NCBI GenBank assembly: GCA_021521415.1
Contig: JAIQDT010007660.1
Span: 62,001-126,000 of the forward strand
Origin: Bidens hawaiensis
Lineage: Eukaryota > Streptophyta > Magnoliopsida > Asterales > Asteraceae
Direction of reading: 5' to 3'
DNA length: 64,000 nt
Under the pieces are notes generated by a model. The model was not told the origin of the DNA, made no database searches, and worked only from the letters and a program-made list of their open reading frames with translations. The position numbers were made by a program, and so were the translations under genes. Positions 42,531 to 54,281 of the stretch are shown one piece after another (position 1 is the first letter of the stretch; each line of letters begins with the position of its first letter).

Positions 42531-43420
42531 TCAGAAAAATGCTTGCACAGGTCCAAACTGGACATCTGATTATGAGTACTTGTTCAACCAGTTCCATGTT
42601 ATGTCAACCCCATCAATTGCAGCTGCTCCAGCCCCCAATGACATTGCCTCAATCTGTATTAATTCAAGCTCTCATAGATACTTTGGATAGTGTTAATGTG
42701 TCTAGTGATACTCAAGTTAGAAATGTATTACCTATGGCTCCTCAACCGGCTATAGTTAATTCAGCTCCTCAAGCCGCAAATACAACCAGTGTAGGTCTGA
42801 ATGAAGAAGATTCTGACTCAAATTCCTCTTACATGTATGCTGACAACATTGAAAACAACATTGATCCAACTCCAACAGAGCCTGTAGTTGATCCTCAGTT
42901 AGAACCAAGTATGGTTGAATCTGTTGCCACACTTTCTCCTGCTGAGAATCAAGAACTGTCACTGCTGGAGAGACTGTTGCAAATGAAATTCCTGTTGGTG
43001 CTTCTGACACTATTAATTCTACACCTGTTTCAGCAATTGTCGTTCCTTTCATGGAGAGCCTACGGGATGGTCCCATTGCTTCAGAACATGATGGTTGATT
43101 AACCAGATAACATTTAACCAGCCATTGATGTTCTTATCAATGCTCGCAGTGTTTTCCACCCTGTTCAAAGTCTTACTATTGAGCTTCAAGTGGAAGTGGA
43201 TCTGATTCCTCAGTTTCCCATTCACCGATCACATTCAACTGAGAACATTATTGGCTCTCCCCCTTCCGATATTCAGACAAGAACCAAGTTTGGAACTATT
43301 AGCAAATGTCTTTTTGCTTGTTTTATTTCTCATATATAACCTAAAGATTACCGTGTGGCTCTCAACGAGAACTCCTGGGCTAAAGCTATGCAGGAAGAGT
43401 TGTTATAGTTCATGAAGCTC
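42531..43420 (+). pseudogene. Element E integrase-RT linker
   Basis: 42494-43102 contains VNSAPQAANTTSVGLNEEDS, SYMYADNIENNIDPTPTEPV and LEPSMVESVATL, the counterpart of D's linker. Later frames carry QFPIHRSHSTENIIGSP-like and KCLFACFISHI-like pre-RT blocks. Frameshifts near 42970 and stops before 43430. Confidence 0.8.
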
Positions 43421-44870
43421 AATGTGTGGAGGCTTGTAAGAAGCCCTAGAACAAGAGACCGATTGGTACCAAGTGGGTGTTTAGAAACAAGAAGGACGAT
43501 AAGGGTGTTATTATAATAAATAAATCAAGGTTGATGGTGCAAGTTTTCTCTCAGCATGAAGGTTCGGATTATGATGAAGTTTATGCCCCTGTTGCTAGGC
43601 TTGAGGCTATTGGTATCTTTCTAGCCTATGCATCATAAATGAAGTTCAAAGTATATCAAATGGATGTGAAGACTACTTTCTTGTATGGAAAAGTAAAGGA
43701 AGAGCTTTATGCTAAGCAACCACCATGTTTGGAGGATCCAGATCGTCTAAACTACGTTAACCGACTTGACGAAGCTCTCTATGGCCTTCCTCAAGCACCC
43801 CGTGCATGGTATGCTACTTTGGAAGAACATTTGTTAGAAAATGGGTACAGGAGAGGTGTTATTAATCAAACACTCTTTGTCAAGAAGGTTGGTGACGACC
43901 AGATCCTTGTCCAAGTGTATATTGATGACATTATCCTTGTCCAAGTGTATATTGATGACATTATCTTCAGGTCAACGAGTGATAATCTGTGTAGACAGTT
44001 CTCATAGGTGATGCAGAGTTGGTTTAAGATGAGCTCTTTGGGAGAAGACGCATTCATCCTGTGCTACAAGTTGAACAGAAGACGGATGGGATTTTGATTC
44101 ATCAAGAGAAATACATTCGTGAAATTGTTTAGAAGTTTGGGTTCAAGGATGCTACTTGCTACATCACTCTTATTACTACAAGACCTGTGTTAGCTCCAGA
44201 TCCATGGGAAAGTCATTCGATCAACACCTTTACAGGTCCATGATTTGCTCTTAGATGTATCTCACTTCAAACAGGCCTGATATCATGTTCCCTATTTGTC
44301 AGTGTGCCAGATATCAATCAGATCTGAAAGAATCTCACTTTGTCAAGCGTATCTTCCGGTATCTCAAGGGAAAGCCTCGTTTGGGTCTCTGGCATCTAAA
44401 AGAATCTTCTTTGGTGCTACATGCCTATACCGACAGGGGGATGAAACATAGACATAAAGTCAACTTCAAGAGGATGTCAATTCCTGGGTGATCGGTTGAT
44501 CTCTTGGCAATGCAAGAAACATGTCACTATATCCACCTCCATCGTCGAAGCAGAATATGTTGCCACCTCTAGTTGCTGCTCTTAAGTGATATGGATTTAG
44601 CATTAGCTGTTGGATTACGGTTTGAATTTCTTTAACACCCCAGTCAAGTGTGATAACGATGCAGCGGTTTGTATTGTTAAAAACCCGGTCCAACAATCAA
44701 AGACAAAACATATTAACATCCGGATACATTTCATTCTTGACTATTATGATCGTAAACTTGTCAATATTGAACAAGTCCACACTGATTACAACTTTGTAGA
44801 CCTTTTCTCTAAAGCCTTTGATCGTGCTCGATTTCTATTTCTCAGATGCTTAGCATGATTTGTTTTGATT
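43421..44870 (+). pseudogene. Element E reverse transcriptase and RNase H
   Basis: RT blocks: [35 protein letters not shown] (stop at 43636-43638), [32 protein letters not shown], then the active site QVYIDDII twice in tandem (43918-43929 and 43948-43959) owing to an exact 30-bp duplication. RNase H follows in pieces: RPDIMFPICQCARYQSD, LHAYTD then a frameshift, and 44610-44858 with KCDNDAAVCIVKNPVQQSKT and HINIRIHFILDYYDRKLV. Dead by several stops. Confidence 0.92.
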
Positions 44871-47160
44871 AAATCTATCTATCTTTTTGTATATAAATTT
44901 GTAAATATTTTCAAACATGTCACAAATATAGAGGGAGAAAGTGAGTTAAGTTTAACTCACCAAAAAGATTTTAACTTCGATTTTAAGAAAAACAAAAACG
45001 AGTCAGTTGACTTACCGAAAAGATTTTATCTTTTCCTTTAAGAAAATCAGAAAACGTTTCAAAAAGAAGTTTTCCCGTTTAGAGGGAGCTCCCGTCTAGA
45101 GGGATTCTCAAAAATTTTGAGAAATTAATCCGACCTTTGGAAAATGATAAGAAACTGTCGCTACTGTTCCTATCACATGAAAAGAGTAGATCAAAAGACA
45201 ACAAGATCATTAATTGATGTGTAGATAGGCTTGACAAATGAGTAAGTGTCATTGTGAAACAAACTAAATTATCCACCTATGCTAGTGGTTATACACTTAT
45301 AAAGTGGTTGCATGTCTTCACTTAATTCATATCCATGAAGGCAGAAATGTGAGTAACATGTCATACCAAGCCTCTCTTTACTGATCACTGTTGTCTTATG
45401 TTGTCGTATGTCTGCACTGTGTTATCAGGAAAATGAGTCAGAAAAGAAAAAGAAAAGGAAAATATTAGGTTTCTAAATTTCAACTTATTTTTTCTTTTAT
45501 TTTGATTCAAGTCTTGGACTTTCTATGTTTGTAGTCTTACATCTGATTGTTAATTCTCCGAATCTTCTGCTTTGTTTGATTTTTTTTGTTCAATCCTTGG
45601 ACTTTCTCTACGCGATAATATGGTATTATCCTACCTGATTTGTTATGGTCATGAACCTCTGCTTTATTTTAATATTTCTAGAAATTTTCAAAAAAAAAAT
45701 GTGCAAAAAGTGTGTCTATAAACGTACCGTGATCTGATAAGAAAGGTTTAGTCAAGTTGGGGTGATATGTGAAAGCAAATTAAGCCTGAGACATGATGAA
45801 GACTGTAATCGGTTGGATTGAATGGTGACCATATAAGTATTGTGATTAAGCCATACCTTAACGTATCACATCGACACCAAAATACTTGTTAAATTTAAAG
45901 TAGACAAAATATATATATAATCGACTTTGGGTTCTTTGCATAATAATATTAAAATAGAAATGTGATATAGGATATTATCGGTCAATGTGATTCCATGTCA
46001 TGATCTTTCTCGGAAAAATTTATTACAAGTATCTATTATATAAATATTTTATATAAAATATTTTTGTTTGTCTTAAATTTGTTATTCTGTTTTTTTATTT
46101 TGTTTTTGTTTTATGTTTTAACTTAAAATATTATTTTAAGTTATTTTATTTTATTTTTATTTTGTTTTTATTTTCTTTTTAACTTTATTTATATATTTAT
46201 TTCTAAGTGTCTATTTGCTTAAACGTCAAGGTCCTTCGTGCAAACGCTGTTAACCAAATGGACTAACAAAATATATCTTGTATATATTTGAGTGTGCGGT
46301 TTCGGTGTCTAAATGTTTTTCGGGTTTAAATCGGTAAATACTTTCAAAGTTTGAGGGTTGAGAATGAAAAATATTTAAAAACTCGAAAGAATTTGACCAT
46401 ATCCTGAATAGGTTGACCATATATAAAGGAAAATCTATTTTTCTCTTTCGTCATTCACTTTTCCAAACCACCAAACTCTCTCATCTCTCTCTCTAGAACT
46501 GCCGATTACAAACCCTAAGAACAACAGATTACATCTCTGTTTTAAACTTGATTATCATCGTCATGGACCCTTCTCCAAAGGTATAGCATCATTTGATGTT
46601 GAACCAATCATGTTCTTCACTGTCGGTTCAAAACCAAACCGTCTTTGGATCAAAAGGGTTTATATATGTAGTTGGTTGGTTAATCGACCATAAATCTTCA
46701 ACAATGACATCATGATGGACCCGTGTACTGATTTAAGGTTTTTAGGATTTTAGGGGTTATCGGATCTTGTTTGGTCCAATTAGGGTTCTTAGAGTTTTTG
46801 TGATGAACGAAACTAGTACAAAAGTGATTTTCGTGGGAATGCGAGTTTGATTATGGAAGGAATTAAGTTTTAACAAAATTTGAACTTTTCAAAATTGAAA
46901 TCGCATGAACATGTGAATCACAATCGCATGAAAGATCCAAATCGCATCGCATAAAGATATGAATCGCAATCACATGAAATATCCAAATCGCAATCCCATG
47001 AAGATTTAAATTGCAATCGCATGCCATGCGAATGCGATTCACATACATATGTGAATGCATTAACCCTCTATGCGAATGCGATCCCTATGACTTGGAAAAT
47101 TTTTCAAAATTTTCAAAATCTTAAAATTTTATGTTTTGCTTTCTGTTTGGTTCTAATTCA
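44871..47160 (+). other. Element E spacer between pol and env-like ORF
   Basis: Non-coding. Starts with polypurine-like TAGAGGGAG copies (44929-44937, 45080-45088, and a partial one at 45097-45104) as in D. It contains a TATA-like CCATATATAAAGG (about 46418-46430) and, at 46895-47085, a cluster of TCGCATG-type motifs ahead of the env-like ORF. Confidence 0.65.
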
Positions 47161-47950
47161 GTGTGTCAGTTATAATCAGTACTAATGCTCCTTTATTGAT
47201 GTCTTATTATTACAACAACATAACATGTATGCTCCTTTGGAACTTCTCACTAACAAGAAACACAGAGTTTTTATCTCAATCATCAAGGGACTTAGGGAAT
47301 CTGCTCTTGCTACTGCCATCACTACTAATCCTGAGACACACTCATGTTGGATTGAGGAGTTTTGGAATAATGCAAGAAAGATAACTGAAAAGAATGGAAA
47401 GTTAATCATCACTTCTAAGGTGGCTAACAAGAAGCTGGTTATTGATGAGGCCGACATTAGGCGGGTATTAAATATCAAGGATGCTCCAGATCACTTTTAC
47501 AAGAAATTCAAAATGAGGAGCTGATGGATACTGTTGAGAAGATGGACACAATACAAAATGAGAAACCTTTGACAAGAAGCATCTTCCATAGTACTAGAAG
47601 TATCTTTTCCACATTATATCCCACTGCTTATCAGATCTAATGGGAGGGGTCTGAGAACCGATTGGGTTGGTTATATGGCCTGTTTGATCAATAAAGTGTA
47701 GTTCAACTTTTCAAGATTCATCTTTCTATGCATGCACGCCAATGCCACTACAGAGAATTCATGGATGTTGTATCCAAGGTTTGTGCAGCTGTTGTTTGAC
47801 GACAAGATGCTTGAGCTACCGAGGCTTGTATCTAAGATTGAGTATGATGAAGATGGGATAGAGTTACCACCATCAGAACATCACCATGCTGGGATGGTGA
47901 AACAGACTATTTTTGCTCCATGTTGAGCAATGGTTCCTCAAGAACCTATC
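47161..47950 (+). pseudogene. Env-like ORF remnant of element E
   Basis: 47225-47524 reads MYAPLELLTNKKHRVFISII, SCWIEEFWNNARKITEKNGK and DEADIRRVLNIKDAPD, aligning with D's MFCALELPKAKKDKVFTSMV, WVLDFWAF and DDIRRVLKIDD. After a frameshift, 47732-47926 gives WMLYPRFVQLLFDDKMLELP where D has WLLYPRFVQML. The rest (coiled coil, tail) is lost. The conservation of this domain between two separated copies argues that it was once translated. Function unknown. Confidence 0.7.
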
Positions 47951-48800
47951 AATAAATCGGTTTTCTCATGCTTCATTTCCGTTCGGTTTTGATGTTTTTT
48001 TTTTCGTTTTAGTCAGGTTTTTCTGGTTTCGGTTCGGTTTCGATTTTTTATTTCATTTTGAACGATTTCATTTCGGTTCAGTTGTGGTAGTCTTGTCCAG
48101 GTAAAAGTACCAAGCCCGACCAAAACGAAACAAAAAAAAGTAAAAAAAATCAAAATCAAACCGAAAAAACCGACTAAATCGAAACAAAAAAACCACGATC
48201 GAACCGAAAGAAACTGGCCAAAACCAAACAAAAACATGAACTCGATCCGATACGAAACCGAAAAAACTGATTAAAACGAAACAAAATAATCAAAATCGAG
48301 CTTAAATGAAACTGACCAAAACGAAGCAGAAAAACCGAAACCAAATTGAAACGAACCCGAAAAACCGACCAAAACGAAACAAGAAAAAACAGAAATCGAA
48401 CTGAAATAAAAAAAACTGACCAAAATGAAACAAAAAAACCTAAACCAAAACCGAATCGAGTAACCTATCAAAAAGAAGCAAATAAAAAGGAAACCGAACC
48501 AAAACCGACCAAAACGAAACAAAAAATTAAAAACCGAACATAAACGAAACCGAAAAACCGACCTAATCAAACCAAAAAAACTGAAACAAAACCAAAAAAT
48601 TTGACCCAAAGAAGCAAACAAACGAACTCAAACCAAACATAAACCGAAAAGACGACCTAAACAACAAAAAAAAAACCGAAACCAAACCGGAACAAAACCG
48701 AAAAAACTGATCAAAAGAAGCAAAAAAAATGAACTCAAACCTAAACGAAACAGAAAAAACCAACCAAAACAGAACCAAAAAAATGAAACCGGGTAGGGTA
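47951..48800. repeat. Degenerate AACCGAAAC minisatellite with inverted start
   Basis: From about 48110 to 48785, imperfect units of roughly 50 bp (CCGACCAAAACGAAACAAAA...AACCGAAACCAAA). The preceding 47970-48090 contains the same motifs inverted (GGTTTCGGTTCGGTTTCG), so the block can fold back. Long reverse-strand open frames rich in Phe/Arg are artefacts. It may be a transposon's subterminal repeat region or a satellite. Confidence 0.7.
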
Positions 48801-49229
48801 GAAACGGTTCGGGTCAGAGCCCCGGGGTCGGGCTGAAACGTTGTGGGTCATCGGTAGAGCGGGGGAAGGGTTGATGGGGTTGGGGTGATTGTTTCCAATT
48901 CATTGGCCAACCAAACACGTTAGGAATGTAATTGAGATTTCAATTCCAACAAATTTCATTCCTAATGGAATGTTTAAATTCCAAATCCAATTCCTTTAAT
49001 TCCAATTCCTATACAAATTCCAATTTCAATTTCATAACATTCCACGAACAAACTCAGGATGAGTTTTGTGTCAGTATCGTGAGGCACACACTGTTTTTTT
49101 GGTTCAGTAACGATGGTTATCCAAGCTTATATCCTGATTTCTTCAATTTTCTTCGCAAACATTTCGGGGTGTTGGGTTCTCTGTGTCGCTCGAGGTGAAA
49201 TTTTTTGGGTATCAAGAAACCCAAGGTGG
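48801..49229. other. Spacer with ATTCC-rich sequence
   Basis: GC-rich start (48800-48880), then an AATTCCAATTCC-like stretch (48935-49045) resembling MITE termini, without a second end that I can find. No gene. Confidence 0.4.
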
Positions 49230-49427
49230 TGTTCCAGGCGTTCCATAGGCACCCTAAGAATATATCTAAAGATCACATTTAGTCTTTCATAAATCATCAA
49301 AATGAATCTTAGATCTTAAAGTTTAATAAACAAGAGCTTGATTAATTCAAGCTTTTAATAGACCGACAGATTTGATTATATAATTAGATGTTGATATAGT
49401 TCCAAGCCACCTAATTTGTTGTGATTT
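49230..49427 (+). other. Start of the duplicated F-box block, copy 2
   Basis: Matches copy 1 flank near 6900-6990 (CATAAATCATCAAAATGAATCTT... followed by AAAGTTTAATAAAC). No ORF. Confidence 0.6.
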
Positions 49428-49840
49428 TGTAAGGCCAATATTTGTGACTTGCGATATCAAATTATGAAATCCATTATTTATTCACGGTCAAGATAATAAT
49501 AATGTCGACAAGAAATCCGACACGAGACGAGAGCTTCGGTGCACGCGTTAGCTTCAACGAGGAGAATGCTTCTAGAATGTTTTTTGATTAGCTATAGATA
49601 TGGACTTGTTGTCTTTGTTTATGTGTGTGTTTTGTAGGGTGAAATCACCCACCCAAGGGGAGCTCACCTTGGGTGGGGTTGGTTCATTCGTTTATTATAA
49701 ATCTTTTAACAAACAACGAGATTGTTCTTTATATCTTATCTCTACATTATTTATGTTCGGTCGTTTGATTTACCGCACTCGTCTCGAGCACTTATCAAGA
49801 ACAAAGCTGCTCGTTGTCAGATCCAGTTTCGAGACCTACA
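49428..49840 (+). repeat. 5' LTR of element B
   Basis: 413 bp. It differs from the 3' LTR by a ~12-bp TG-rich insertion near 49620 and scattered substitutions. Direct TTTATTATAAATC near 49690 may serve as a TATA region. Confidence 0.9.
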
Positions 49841-49860
49841 ATTGGTATCAGAGCGGGTCG
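49841..49860 (+). promoter_or_regulatory. Primer-binding site of element B
   Basis: ATTGGTATCAGAGCGGGTCG, with an exact initiator-Met core, starts at the first base after the 5' LTR. Confidence 0.93.
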
Positions 49861-51385
49861 AATCTTATGATTCAACTTTGTTCTTGATATTCGAGTTCTA
49901 TTTCCACGATTACCCGAACCGAGACATTAATTTCTTGAAGACCCATTGAAGTTTTGAAAATAAAGTTCGAAGATCTTGAAAATAAAGTTGGAAATAATCG
50001 TGCTTGAGGTTCGTCTTGGAGTCATTGATCTGGAATCAGCCGATTTTAAGGTTCGTTTTATGGTTTTTGTGAAAATTTTATGGGTTTTTGATGATGAATA
50101 TTTGGTGTGGGTATAGTTTGTGGCTACCAAAACCCAGATCTGAGATGGCCGGCACCCACCTCCGGTGGCGGCGGCGTTACATCCGGTGGCCGGTGGTGTA
50201 GGACGTAAGAGGTGGTTGTAGGAAGAATAGTGATGGCGGCGGTGACCGGTGGCTGTCAGTTGGGTTGGTGAACGGTGACCTGTGAAGGTAAGACAACTGC
50301 CGAAACAAGGTCTTTCCGTCGGAAGCGACGCCGATAATGTTGTTGGTGGTTGTGAACGGCGGTACGATGGTGGCGGCGTTGAATGGTGGTGGCTGGAACA
50401 AGGGTTCTCCGGTGAAGGTTTTCCGCAGAGGATGTTCGTGACCGTGTAACGGTGGTTTATTTTGATGGATGTTCTTTGTCGTTGTTCATACACTAGTTTT
50501 TCGTTTGAAGATTGCCGGAAGTTACTGGTTGAAATGGTGGTGTTATGGTTGTTGATAATTAGCCTTGATTTTGGTAGATGAAACCCACCATGATGGCGGC
50601 TGGTTAGTGGGCATGGTGTATGACATACACTAGGGTTTTCAATTTTGATGGATGTTTATGAGCCACACATTTTTGGAAGTGCAGGTCAAGTGAGAAGTGG
50701 GGACATGTGGATTTTTTCTGTTATGATTATTGGACAATGTCTCATACAAAAAAAAAATTGAAACAGGTTGAAAATTTTTGTTGTCTTATTTGTTGTTGGG
50801 TGGGTTTACATATTGGGTATTTACTTAGGCCAGATGCAAATTTAAATTTCAACTAGAATTTTTTGCCTAGCAATGAGAATTATTATTCGGATTGACCAAA
50901 CCGAAGAAAGTTAAATTCGTTCGATTTTTTCGTCATTATTGGACCGTGTTCAGCATATTATCTATATGTTATTTTCAAAGCGTTCGAGAATTGGATCCTG
51001 AAAACGTGGGCTACGAGCATCCGAGATGCTTATTTATTAAGGTTATAATATTTGAACAACTTGGATTTAATAGGGAATTGAATTGTTTAAGCTCTCAACC
51101 TGAAAATGTGAGATATGGGTATCTGGGATACTTATTTATTATGGGTGAGTTACTTAAATAATTGCATTCATGGAAATAATAAGCTTTGTCATTTGATCGT
51201 TGTCCTCGGTATTTCATCAAGAACCTATATTGCTTAAGATCCGAGATAGATAAAGAAGCGAGAACATGAATTAGGTGGATCATACCTTGAGGGGGTGATT
51301 GAAGAAGCTTCGGTTATCCGGATGATTTGCGAAAATGCGAGACACGGTTCGACGATGTTTTGAGATCACAAGTCACGGGGGTGAT
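49861..51385 (+). other. Internal region of element B, non-coding
   Basis: A GC-rich part (50140-50420) rich in GGTGGCGGCGG-like triplets yields long frames on the minus strand, an effect of composition. The sense strand has no gag or pol motif. 51180-51385 matches element C's 3' internal end. Confidence 0.65.
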
Positions 51386-51786
51386 TATAAGGCCAATATT
51401 TGTGACTTGCGATATCAAATTACGAAACCCATTAGTTATTCACGGTCAAGATAATAATTAATGTCGACGAGAAATCCAGACACGAGACGAGAGCTTCGGT
51501 GCACGCGTTAGCTTCAACGGGGAGAATGCTTCTAGAATGTTTTTTGTTTAGCTATAGATATGGACTTGTTGTCTTTGTTTATAGGTGAAATCACCCACCC
51601 AAGGGGACCTCACCTTAGGTGGGGTCGGTTCGTTCGTTTATTATAAATCTTTTAACCGACAACGAGATTGTTCTTTATATCTTATCTCTACATTATTTAT
51701 ATTCTGTCGTTTGATTTACCGCACCCATCACGAGCACTTATCAAGAACAAAGCTGTTCGTTGTCGGATCCGGTTTCGGGACCTACA
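51386..51786 (+). repeat. 3' LTR of element B
   Basis: 401 bp, ending CGGGACCTACA. Confidence 0.9.
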
Positions 51787-53156
51787 AATTTTTTTTCTTT
51801 ATATCGTGACCAAAATTGGTTTGATTTAGTTTTCAAATCATCATCATCATAAGGATTGTGTATGACTATTCTTACAAACCCTAGATTTCTGGTTAGGTTA
51901 TTTTAGGGCCCTTAAACTGTATTGTTCTATGATTTCTGAATTGCTTCTATCCCTATCATATTATTATTATAGTTATTATTGATACACCAATAGGCCACCC
52001 ATCTCATGAAGTTTAAGGTTTTGATAGCATGTCTCAAGTCCACATAGGGCATCAATATTGGGAGGTTCAACATTTTTTCATGTCTTGTATCAACTCTGAC
52101 ACCTCATCAATCTTCAAAATTGATAAGATTGAAAGTTTTCACGATTCGTGGCGCGTTGGTGTATCTATATCCAATAGGATGGGAATGTGAACTCTCTAGC
52201 TAGAAGTATATGAAGTTGGGAAAAGACTTGAAAAGTCAACCACAATTCTCATATATATAACGAGTAGTCGAGTGGTGACACATGTGTTGGTGGATGGCAG
52301 CGATTGTGTTTGGTTTTGACAGCTGCTGTGAGTTGAGTCTGATGATTTGGTCATGGGAGCGCATCTAATTTTCAGGGTTTTGATATAAATCGATTAAGAA
52401 CAAAGTTAGATTACGTGTTAAAACGGTATCCCTCTAGATAAGCCAATGACTAGAAGAAGAATATTAAATTCTGAATTTCAGGCTTAGATATGAATCATAG
52501 AGAAAGGAGTATATGCACCATTTGTAATTGAAAATTATTTTTCAGTAATTTTATTGTGAGGGAAGAACCTCTATTGATGAGCTAGCCAAATATATTGCTA
52601 GCTTGAAATATGAACCACGCCATTTGAGGATGCATCTCGAGTCATGGAATTTAAAAGGTTAGGGAACCTGCTAATTACTTTCACAGTTTATTAACATTGA
52701 CTATCGATTCAATAAACTCTTCCAGAAGGTATATAATCATAAATTGGTGCTTATACTTTTGATAACAGATTGTTTTATGAAAAGTTGAATTGGTAAGATT
52801 GTTGTTTATTTACAATTGGAATCATATAATCTTTTTCATGTTACATTATTCATCAGTGTGCGTATTGAGTGCAGCTGAATAGCGCATATCCGATGGCATC
52901 CATATTTGTCGAAGTTCAGTGAACCTAGAGCTATAAGCGCAAGTAAATAAATTTGGTAATCGTCAATATGCATCCCCAAAATCAAAACTCGAGAGCTTAT
53001 ACAGAGTTAGGGCTCCAAATCGCTTCCTTTCAACTCCTTTATCCAAAACAAAGGTACACACTACACACACTCCAAACACTTCCTTTCAATTCCTTTATCG
53101 TCACTTCTTTTAGTGAACAAAGAATTCCGTTAGGATCCCTCCACTTGTCCCTTAAA
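51787..53156 (+). other. 5' flank of F-box copy 2
   Basis: Two parts match copy 1: 51815-51925 with 7055-7165, and about 52860-53060 with 11780-11980. The middle (about 51980-52430) has no counterpart and includes TGATACACCAATAGGCCACC and GTTGTACAACT-like retroelement phrases, probably another old insertion. No ORF other than an upstream in-frame extension of the F-box gene. Confidence 0.5.
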
Positions 53157-54281
53157 ATGGCGCAGAGAAAATCAAATAAAATTAGGCGTAGGGCTAGCGA
53201 AGCGTTGAATGATGATGATCGGATAAGCCGATTGCCGGATGGTGTGATTCAACACATTTTCTCGTTCATCGATACTAAATATGCTGTTCAATCTAGTGTT
53301 TTATCAAGAAACTGGAGAGATACCTGGAAATCCCAGCCCCAATTGAACACCGAGATCATTCGATCTCCCAATCGGGCAAGTGGCTTGAAATTTCCAAATT
53401 TTGTGCACAGGTTTCTATCTAGGCGTGATGCCGTTGCAGAACTTTCTACCATTGAAGTCCAATCCAATTTTATTGGCCTTCCGCTTCTCAGAGAGATCAT
53501 TAGCTATGCAATGTCACATAAGACCCGAAAGTTAAAGATTGAATTCTCGGGTAATAGGAGAACCATACGGGGTGAAATTGATTCATCTTTGTTTAGATCC
53601 CGACACCTTGAACAACTCTTTTTGAGCATTGGGTTTGGTCTCAAAGTATGTCCTCCTCTGATATGGAATTTTCCAGCTCTGACCACCCTGAGTGTTAAGC
53701 GCGCTATATTTACATTGGATGATGCTAGTAAGTCCATTGATTTGTTTTCCCAGTTTCCAAATCTGAAAACTCTTGCCTTGGATGCTTGTTTATTAATAAA
53801 TATTGATACTTTCATCATCAACTCAAGTGAGTTAGAGACTCTGTCCTTAACAAATCTTTATTCTCCATCATGTAAGTTTGTGGTCTCAGCGCCAAAGCTC
53901 TCATCTTTCACCTATAGTGACATGCCTTATTTCTCATTATCAGCTAAAAATCTTGTTTCCTTGAAGACGGTAAAATTTCAGACAATCTATCATAGATTTT
54001 TTCCGAACGAGGTTATTGATTTGATAATCAACACCTTCAGTCAATTCTGCAATGCAGAGTCTCTTACTATAAACTTAGACACCTTGGAGGTTCTTTCTGT
54101 GTTCCTAAGATCTCATGGATTACAAAATTGCCCTTTCACGAGTCTGCAAAGTTTAATTGTGCTTTCACCCCATTTGCCTCTACCCTCCACAGTGTCTGCT
54201 TTGGCATTCTATTATTTCATGTGCAGCTCTCGACATTTAAAGATTCATATTGAACACGGCCCAACACCATCGGACATCTAG
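53157..54281 (+). CDS. F-box/LRR protein gene, copy 2, intact
   Basis: 374 codons, one uninterrupted exon. Residues 8-12 are basic (KIRRR); the F-box is at about 22-60 (RISRLPDGVIQHIFSFIDT, then VLSRNWRDTWKSQPQL). LRR-like blocks follow: SIDLFSQFPNLKTLALDACL, INSSELETLSLTNLYSPSC, FVVSAPKLSSFTYSDM and NAESLTINLDTLEVLS. The end lacks a clear FBD domain. The family acts as substrate receptor of SCF-type ubiquitin ligases, binding SKP1 through the F-box and the target through the LRRs; the target here is unknown. The open frame extends upstream to ATG 52953, adding 68 residues. I prefer 53157 because copy 1 also starts shortly before its F-box and the extension matches non-coding flank of copy 1. 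It is the only intact host gene that I can support in the window. Confidence 0.9.
   Translation: MAQRKSNKIRRRASEALNDDDRISRLPDGVIQHIFSFIDTKYAVQSSVLSRNWRDTWKSQPQLNTEIIRSPNRASGLKFPNFVHRFLSRRDAVAELSTIEVQSNFIGLPLLREIISYAMSHKTRKLKIEFSGNRRTIRGEIDSSLFRSRHLEQLFLSIGFGLKVCPPLIWNFPALTTLSVKRAIFTLDDASKSIDLFSQFPNLKTLALDACLLINIDTFIINSSELETLSLTNLYSPSCKFVVSAPKLSSFTYSDMPYFSLSAKNLVSLKTVKFQTIYHRFFPNEVIDLIINTFSQFCNAESLTINLDTLEVLSVFLRSHGLQNCPFTSLQSLIVLSPHLPLPSTVSALAFYYFMCSSRHLKIHIEHGPTPSDI

Larger units (their letters stand above)
23289..47950 (+). mobile_element. Sirevirus-like Copia element E, old, broken by D
   Basis: In order on the + strand: partial gag, coiled-coil/linker, protease, GAG-pre-integrase, integrase (cut at 27720 by element D and resuming at 42182), IN-RT linker, RT, RNase H, a 2.3-kb spacer and an env-like ORF. 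Domain order PR-IN-RT-RH defines Ty1/Copia; the long gag and post-pol ORF point to the Sirevirus-type lineage. Both LTRs are missing: the 5' end is lost in mid-gag and the 3' end in mid-env. Many stops and frameshifts make it inactive. A Mutator-type MITE (25088-25621) also sits in it. Confidence 0.88.
49428..51786 (+). mobile_element. Non-autonomous LTR retrotransposon B
   Basis: 2.36 kb, 5' LTR 49428-49840 and 3' LTR 51386-51786. Ends are TGTAAGGCCAATATTTGTG and GAGACCTACA (first bases TA in the 3' LTR). A perfect primer site ATTGGTATCAGAGCGGGTCG follows, and a purine tract CACGGGGGTGAT precedes the 3' LTR. Flanks GATTT and AATTT are a 5-bp duplication with one change. The internal 1.55 kb lacks gag-pol. 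Same family as element C. It lies between two patches that are adjacent beside F-box copy 1, so it inserted after the duplication. Confidence 0.93.

Noticed and set aside
48013..48778. Several Phe/Arg-rich minus-strand ORFs that look membrane-like
   Set aside because: They come from the AACCGAAAC minisatellite; the hydrophobic look is a result of TTTCGGTTT composition.
48935..49045. ATTCC-rich stretch as a MITE end
   Set aside because: No matching inverted end or target duplication could be found.
49927..50493. 188-codon minus-strand ORF with Pro/Ser/Thr-rich sequence
   Set aside because: It lies antisense in the GC-rich interior of element B and has no recognisable domain; composition artefact.
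52953..53156. 68-residue N-terminal extension of F-box copy 2
   Set aside because: The matching sequence beside copy 1 is non-coding, and the F-box position relative to ATG 53157 fits copy 1 better.
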